From assembly GCA_028532985.1 (NCBI GenBank), contig JANCIK010000004.1, positions 1,426,001-1,490,000 of the forward strand: DNA of 64,000 nt. The letters are read 5' to 3'. Positions 57,581 through 64,000 of the stretch are shown piece after piece. Made by a program: the position numbers and the translations under genes. This DNA comes from Stropharia rugosoannulata (lineage: Eukaryota > Basidiomycota > Agaricomycetes > Agaricales > Strophariaceae). The first letter of the stretch is position 1; every line of letters starts with the position of its first letter. The notes beneath the pieces are model-generated. The model saw nothing but the letters and a program-made list of their open reading frames with translations. It had not been told where the DNA came from and made no database searches.

Positions 57581-60500
57581 ATGGCCTCTAATACCTTAAT
57601 GGCCATGCATACTGGCTCGTCTGATCATCCACCGACTTCAGCTCTCCTCAAGCATGTTCTGCTGTCCGAAATTCTCGCGGTTACATCTGCAATGCGCAAG
57701 AACTCGCGATGGGCCTCGGCGACGCCAGTTATGACTATCAGAGATTCTCCAGCCCTTGGAATGAACATGGGACTGCGTATATCGTCCCCTGCTCGTCAAT
57801 CACGCCTTTCAGGTCGAGGTAACAGAGAAGCGGAGTTAATGGCTGGTTTTGTTGAGCTGAAAAGATCCGTTATGCATATGCAAGGTGCGTCATAAATACT
57901 TTGTATATCTCACTATTCTCATTGTGCGCGTCTAGATATCCGAGAGGCCGAACTCCCATACCTTCTCTCACCCTTCTTTGCCATCCTTCGTTCGCCATTA
58001 TCTACAGGGCCAATCACCTCTGCAGCACTTTCGGCTTTGCATAGTTTCTTCATATGTGGCTTGATCTCACCTGAATCAATGGCACTAGATGCCGCCTTAA
58101 TTGAGCTGAGCAGTACCATCTCGCACTGCAAGTTCGAAGCAAGCGATTCGTCGGGAGATGAAGTTGTCCTATTGAAGATTATGACTGTCATCCAAGACGC
58201 CTTTGGCAGCTCTGTGGGCAAAGGCCTAGGAGATATTGAAGTTTGCGAAATGTTGGAAACAGTGTTAACTACATGTTGTCAAATGCGCTTAAGTGGTCAG
58301 TGCTTTTGGTTTTACGCGGTCAACTATGGTAATATGAATGCACTTTAATGTGTGCAGAAACTTTGCGGCGGTCTGCAGAAACGACGATGCACATCCTTGT
58401 TAGAACAGTCTTCAGCAAACTTCACGAGCTTGACGCGGAAGTGGAGGAAGCCAAAATCCAGACAAACTCTGTTGCCGAAGAAGCTGAAGGAGAGTTACGA
58501 ATGAATGTAACAACAAAGGAAGTCGAAAGCGAACAGTTGGCTTCTGTTAATGCAGATGATTCTACAGCGAAGTCAGAGAGCACAGAGGCCAAGGCAGATG
58601 ATACCTCGCCTCTCTCCCCTGTAAATAGGCCAGAATGTGGGTGTTACATTATTCCCTCAATTGTTACTCACGTTATGATCTTCAAGATGGTCTACCTTCA
58701 ATTCTGGAGCTGTTACGCGTCCTAGTCAACGTCCTTGATCCGAATGACCAGCAACATACCGACTCTACACGACTCATTGCTTTGGGAATCCTCAATGCAG
58801 CCTTCGAGGCCTCGGGGCCACGGATTGCTGAGTATCCGTCCCTGAAGTCCATTATTGTGGACCGAGGTTGTAAATTCCTCTTCCAATTGGCTCGCTCCGA
58901 AAATGTCATGATTCTTCAATGGGCGTTACGCACGATATCCACAATCCTAGATACCATGCGCCAAGATCTCAAATTGCAGCAAGAACTCTTTTTGACATTC
59001 ACAATGGATCGCTTAGCCCCTTCATCCTCCCCAAATCCTGGAAAGCAAGCTACTCCTGCACTCGGAGTAACAAAAGCCCGTCCATACTCTCCTACCCCCC
59101 GACCTGGTACACCTGCTGTCAATAGTCCTTTGATGAAACCGGTAGACAAGCCTGAATCTGAACCTGGCTCAGTACAATCAAGGATTTTAGTACCTCCTGC
59201 CCGAGGCGAAACACGAGACTTGATACTGGAGACTCTTAGTTTGATTGCAGGGCATCCTAGTTTTATAGTTGAGCTTTACACGAACTATGACTGCGATATC
59301 AATTGCGATAACTTGTTCGAACGGCTGATTGACTTTCTCACCAAGGTGAATTTCCTATTTTTTATAAGCCATTCTTCTCATCTCATTTTAAAAGGCCTTA
59401 TATCCCTCTCAAGGTAGTGGTAGCTTGGAATCACAACGGAACGCGCAATACATTTGTTTAGAGCTTTTACTTTCCTTTGTAAATGATATGGCCGGTCGCG
59501 CCAATGGGGTTAGTGTTGCTACTATAAGTGACATATTAGATTGCTCAAAGGTATCAATTCAGGAGTCGCCTACAGCGTTATGGCCCAAGGTATTATTCAC
59601 TGCCCCTTGTCAAACTCTTAAATGGCTAAGTTCCGTATATAGGAATATCCTTCCACAGATTCCCTTCTGCAAGCAAAGTCAAAGAAGCAGCTCATTCTGA
59701 CTGGTGCTGCCCGCTTCAATACAAAAGCAAAGACTGGTTTAGCTTTCTTGGAAGAAAACAAACTAATCTACGCAGACCTATCACCCGAGGTATCCAAGGA
59801 ACGCAGCCTGGCCCGGTTTCTCAAAGGATCCACAAGAATTGACAAGCGGCTACTTGGAGATTTCTTGTCCAAGCCGGACAATCTGCCGCTCCTTAAAGAA
59901 TATATAAGCCTATTTGACTTTAAAGATGTGCGTTAATTGTTTGTGTATCACTACAAACTAATCGCTCTTTCTCAGAAACCGGTAGCAGAAGCTATGCGAG
60001 AAATGCTCGAAGCATTCCGACTACCTGGGGAAGCGCAGCAAATCTCTCGGATAACGGAAACTTTTGCAGCGACATACTTCGCAGCAAAGCCCGGTATGTG
60101 TGACTTAAATTCAAAAGGCCACAAGACTGACATCTTTCCTAGCGGAAATCAAAAGCGAAGATGCTACGCATGTTTTGGCTTATTCGATTATCTTGCTTAA
60201 CACCGATCAACACAATCCCCAAATCAGGGTCAGCAGTGCAGTCTACTCATTACAAATAATAAAAATTTATGTTTATGTTCCAAGCAGAAAAGAATGACGA
60301 TCGACGACTATACGAGGAATCTGAGGGGAGTGAATGACGGCTCGGACTTCTCCCCCGAGTTTTTGGTGAGAAGTATCGTAAATCGTTCTTTTCACCTGCT
60401 CATTCGACCAGCGGAATATATATGACTCCATACGTCGGAGAGAAATTATTATGCCGGAAGAGCACACTGGGCAACTCGGATTCGAATACGCATGGAAAGA

Positions 60501-63128
60501 ACTATTAACCCGCTCAAGGCAAACAGGTTTGTTGAAAGCATTCTTTGATTTTGAAAGGTATATAACTATGTCAATTATTTTCAGGGCAGTACATGGTTTG
60601 CAACACAAGTGCTTTCGACATAGAAATGTTCAAAGCTGTTTGGAAACCCGTAATATCTGCCATAGCCTATGCCTTCATAAGCTTTGAAGACGATTACATC
60701 ATACAGCGGGCAATTGCAGGTTTTAGGCAGTGTGCCACGTTAGCACGACATTTCCGACTTCCTGATGTTTTCGATTTCGTCGTTATATCCCTTTCTCAGG
60801 CTACAAGTTTGCTTTCGGAGTCTTTACCGGCTCAAGTACCAGTATATCCTATAATTGACATCGAAGGGCAGTCGGTCACGGTGTCAAGACTATCAGTCGA
60901 GTTTGGAACGAACTTCCGTGGACAACTTGCCGCAGTCGTATTGTTCAACATTGTTAACGGTAACGGTAACGCGCTTAGAGAAGGGTGGACTCAGGTGGGT
61001 AAAGCCTTCACTCTACTTCCTATTATCATATTAACCTCCTTCAGATTTTCGAAATGTTCCAGAACCTCTTTTTACACTCTCTCTTACCCATAAGAATGCT
61101 TCAAATGGAAGATTTTCTGGGGGGTGTTACCATGATTCCGCTACGAGGAAGCCAACCATTGAAGCCTCATGTCAGAAATGATGGAGGCTTACTCTCCGCT
61201 CTTTCTTCATATTTGATGACGCCTTATAGTTCTGATATGGCCGTCCCCGATGCAACTGAGGCTGACGTGGAAAATACATTGTCAACCATTGATTGCATAA
61301 CTTCCTGCCGCTTGGACGAGCTTTACAGTCAGATCATGTATGTACTTTTATCTCTGTTAAATATTCTTCTCTCGAATCATCCCATAGTCAACTTGAAACA
61401 GACGCACTGATTGCTGCAGTCCGTGCTCTCGAGGCTCTTGCTCATGAAAGAACTGTTGCAAGACTCAAGATCAATGCTGAAGATGGACTTGGTTCCACTG
61501 ACGACCACCCTTACCAGCTGCCCTACGACCCTGCATCTGTATTCCTTCTGGAAATAATGGTTAGCATCACCTGTCAAGCACCGCAATACGTTGAAGAGCT
61601 ATGGTGAGTGCCAACGAAACATTTTTATATTTTATCTGAAAAAATATAGGCCCATTGCATTTGAGCACTTATCTGCTTTGCTTTCCTCTTCCACACAATA
61701 TAGCATCCTCCTTATAGAGAGGGCGGTTGTATGTCTATTGCGTCTTTGTCAACTTCTTGCACAAAACGTACGTTCATTCCTGTTCTTCTATTTTATTATA
61801 TCTTTCTTACTCGAAGGCCAGACATTACTGCGGGATCAAGTCTACGTCGCGTTTGACCTTTTGGCCGGCTTACCTGCGACTATCTCTGTCTTGGTGGGCG
61901 AGCAAGTCGTCGCTGGTTTAATTCTTGTTATTCAGAAGTACAAGAATATCATTCGGTACAGCACACCTTTGTCTACAAAGACAAAGCCACTTATGAGCAT
62001 TTTTTCTCTCGCTTTTTCCAGATCACAGACAGAATGGAACCTTGTATTTGCCCTGATTCGCTCGACGATGGGCCACCCTGAGGCTGCTCGGATGTCGTTT
62101 GAACTTATGGAGGCTTTGACCGAGGAGGGACCGGATAATTACCTTTCTGTTGACAATTTCGTTGGATTACTCACAATCTTTGACGAGTTTGCTACTGCCG
62201 CCAACACTTTCCAAGAACAACAACAACACAAAGGCCGACGGGCAGAGCCTCTCTCAGCATCGAAGTACGTGCATATTTAGTCTCTCAAAATTACATTTGT
62301 TCTAAATACATGCGTATTGCAGCTCTCCGATCATTGCTAGGGGAAAGAAAGCTGTTGACATTCTACCCAATCTACACAAGCAGCTGCTTGCATGGGTACT
62401 ATCGCAACAGGTGGATGAACCTCAAGGTAAATTCAACGGCCGATTACTCCTCGTTGTGATTTTGCTTAACACAGTCCACAGCTTGGAGAAACATGGCACT
62501 GCCCTTATTAGCCACTCTGGGAAGACAATCGGTGAATGCTGCCCGAGAAATCAGACACAACGCTATTAGCCACCTTCAGCGCATACTTCTAGGATCCCCT
62601 CTAATCAACGATGCTGACCAGCATAAGGTTGAAGAGGTCTTCAACCGCGTGATATTCCCTCTTGTTGATGGTCTCCTGAAAGGCCCAGTTGCAGTGCGAG
62701 ATCCCAGGGGTGTGACGGAGACCAGATTAAGGGGGTCGGCTCTTCTCTGCAAAGTGTTCATGCATCTGGAGTTACGAGAAAGTAGGGCAGCAACAGATTT
62801 CCGACTTCTTTGGATCCAAGTGCTTGACCTCCTTGACCGTCTGATGAACGTTAGTCGGGGGGACCAACTGGTATGTTCACATTGATAAGCGGAAAGGCAA
62901 GCTACTAACCATTTCATTCTGCAGTACGAAGCTGTTCCTGAATCCTTAAAAAATGTTCTTTTGGTGATGAACGCAGTGCAAATTTTGGTTCCACCAGGAC
63001 CAAGCCAGACTGAGTTGCAAAAGACGCTGTGGCTGAATACCCATGAACGAATGGAGCGCTTCCTACCTGGCTTCCTCACCGATGTAATTCCTATACCCGC
63101 TCCTGATACCCTTACAGACAGCAAATAA
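57581..63128 (+). CDS. GEA1: Sec7-domain ARF guanine nucleotide exchange factor (GBF1/Gea type)
   Basis: A large (about 1,450-1,500 aa) exchange factor for Arf1 at the early Golgi. The N-terminal DCB/HUS regions are MASNTLMAMHTGSSDHPPTS and SEILAVTSAMRKNSRWASAT, then DIREAELPYLLSPFFAILRS, an acidic insertion (ELDAEVEEAKIQTNSVAEEA) and LVNVLDPNDQQHTDSTRLIA. The Sec7 domain begins ILTGAARFNTKAKTGLAFLE, continues FLKGSTRIDKRLLGDFLSKP, has FRLPGEAQQI with the catalytic Glu, then AYSIILLNTDQHNPQIRKRM. The HDS helices extend to the end (LRLPDVFDFVVISLSQATSL and so on). The C-terminus is RFLPGFLTDVIPIPAPDTL followed by TDSK. About 17 introns are present. The order DCB-HUS-Sec7-HDS places it in the GBF1/Gea group; the paralogue number is not certain. 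Confidence 0.93.
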
Positions 63129-63240
63129 ATATTGGACTACATACTCAACCAAGTGCGTTGTAAGCATAGTCTGTGTAACGATATTAGGATTTTATATTAT
63201 TTAAAATATTGGCATTTTGAATGTCCTGTACATTATTGGT

Positions 63241-64000
63241 CTATGACTGCAATAAGTTAGATAGGCGAGTGATTGCGCACCTGATTCGCAAGTAGACGCC
63301 AGCTATGATGAATAGGGGCGCAATGGTAAAGGTTATAAACCTCACAAACCATATGCTGTATTTTAAGCTCCAGTTTGACCATGTACCACCTAGGTATACG
63401 GACGACACGAGTAATGGAAAAAGAAGATATCCCGATACTCTGAAAATAGGTTAAAATAAGGCTTCTGTTACATACTTGGACATGAACACTTGCCTGTGAT
63501 ACTTCCACAAATTTTTGGCCTTCAATCCGCCCCCAAAGAGAGCTCCATTCATCCAGACACTCCCGGCACCCAGAATTACCTGGAAGACGAACCAAAACGC
63601 GCATAGGATGCCAATTGTCTAGTAAACAGAAATGATACCGTTCGTCGGACAGAAATCTCCATTATAAATTGGACGCTTACTCCGTGCCAGCTGACGAAAT
63701 GGTCGGCACCGCGCAGTGACTTGTTGTACCACACTGCGAAGGTGCCGAGAAGGAAACATGGGCATCCAACGAGGAAGATGGCGACCTGATGACGCAATAA
63801 GCCTGCAGCTTTGGTTTTCGGCTTATTGGTAGGCTGTAGCGTGATGATCCCTAACGAGGAAAGTGGGTTAAGCGACTCAATTCAAGACTACTGTCAGGAG
63901 AACACGCACCAAATGTGAAAGCAAGCAGAGACAAGGTCTGCAAGGGAGGGTGCAAGGCAAACCATCCCACTTCGCTCGGCGAATTGAAAAGAACCATAGC
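63241..64000 (-). CDS. Cytochrome b561-type membrane protein (partial, 5' end beyond window)
   Basis: The right edge cuts this minus-strand gene; only the part from VLFNSPSEVGWFALHPPLQT onward is visible. Hydrophobic helices follow with the four conserved heme-His positions of the family: WFALHPPLQTLSLLAFTFG, then LLRHQVAIFLVGCPCFLLG, DHFVSWHGTIGILCAFWFVF, and LWKYHRVSGYLLFPLLVSS. The last helix and tail read FVRFITFTIAPLFIIAGVYL then RIRCAITRLSNLLQS. The intron at 63440-63493 is 54 nt if its donor is read as GCAAGT; this joins KYHR to VSGY as in the family, so it is probably a GC-AG intron. The family transfers electrons from ascorbate-type donors across membranes. The ATG at 63997 is in frame but the real start is likely outside the window. 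Confidence 0.85.

Overview
The window is nuclear DNA of an intron-dense fungus, most likely a mushroom-forming basidiomycete (Agaricomycetes). The evidence is many 45-60 nt introns with GTRNGT donors and CTNAC/CTGAC-like branch sites, a Zn2Cys6 transcription factor, a 7-cysteine fungal metallothionein, and single-copy fungal housekeeping genes packed 80-800 bp apart on both strands. I see no transposon, virus, CRISPR array, rRNA or convincing tRNA gene. All CDS coordinates below run from start codon to stop codon and include introns; exon joins were worked out by eye from splice signals and family conservation.

Layout. 1-3266 holds no gene I can support. 3267-11125: long-chain acyl-CoA synthetase (-), penta-EF-hand protein (-), HAD-superfamily hydrolase (+), complex III subunit QCR10 (-). 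11363-18382 (+): NOP16, a large Zn2Cys6 regulator, and a tandem pair of small zinc-ribbon proteins. 18958-30527: YPT1/Rab1 (+), mitochondrial ribosomal protein mL49 (+), an Arg/Ser-rich Lge1-like protein (-), SRP receptor alpha (+), a Ser/Thr-rich single-pass membrane protein (-), glyoxalase II (+), SFT2 (-). 30528-41947: EDC4-type decapping scaffold (-), a three-exon metallothionein (+), Rab geranylgeranyltransferase alpha (-), splicing factor SYF1 (+), an unidentified coiled-coil protein (-). 42172-50317: SSF1/Peter Pan (+), holocytochrome c synthase (-), nitronate monooxygenase (+), a WD40 protein (-), PKA catalytic subunit (-). 50506-64000: DODA/LigB-type dioxygenase (-), TFIIH subunit TFB3/MAT1 (+), a ZUFSP-family peptidase (-), proteasome alpha4 (+), a GBF1/Gea Sec7 ARF-GEF (+), and a cytochrome b561-type membrane protein (-) that runs off the right edge.

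The genes are mostly unrelated housekeeping functions, as is usual for fungal chromosomes. One theme recurs: five encode early secretory pathway or Rab machinery (YPT1, SRP receptor alpha, SFT2, Rab GGTase alpha, Gea-type ARF-GEF), and several serve mitochondria (QCR10, mL49, cytochrome c heme lyase). I read this as chance proximity, not an operon-like cluster.

I did not find a convincing undescribed system. The most unusual material is in gene structure: three introns that appear to use GC-AG borders (in the HAD gene, in YPT1 and in the b561 gene), very small exons that carry core catalytic motifs (22 nt in the acyl-CoA synthetase, 13 nt in YPT1, 24 nt in the SRP receptor), a start codon that is a 3-nt exon of its own (Rab GGTase alpha), a 34-aa metallothionein assembled from three tiny exons, and a Zn2Cys6 domain with an extra-long inter-cysteine loop.
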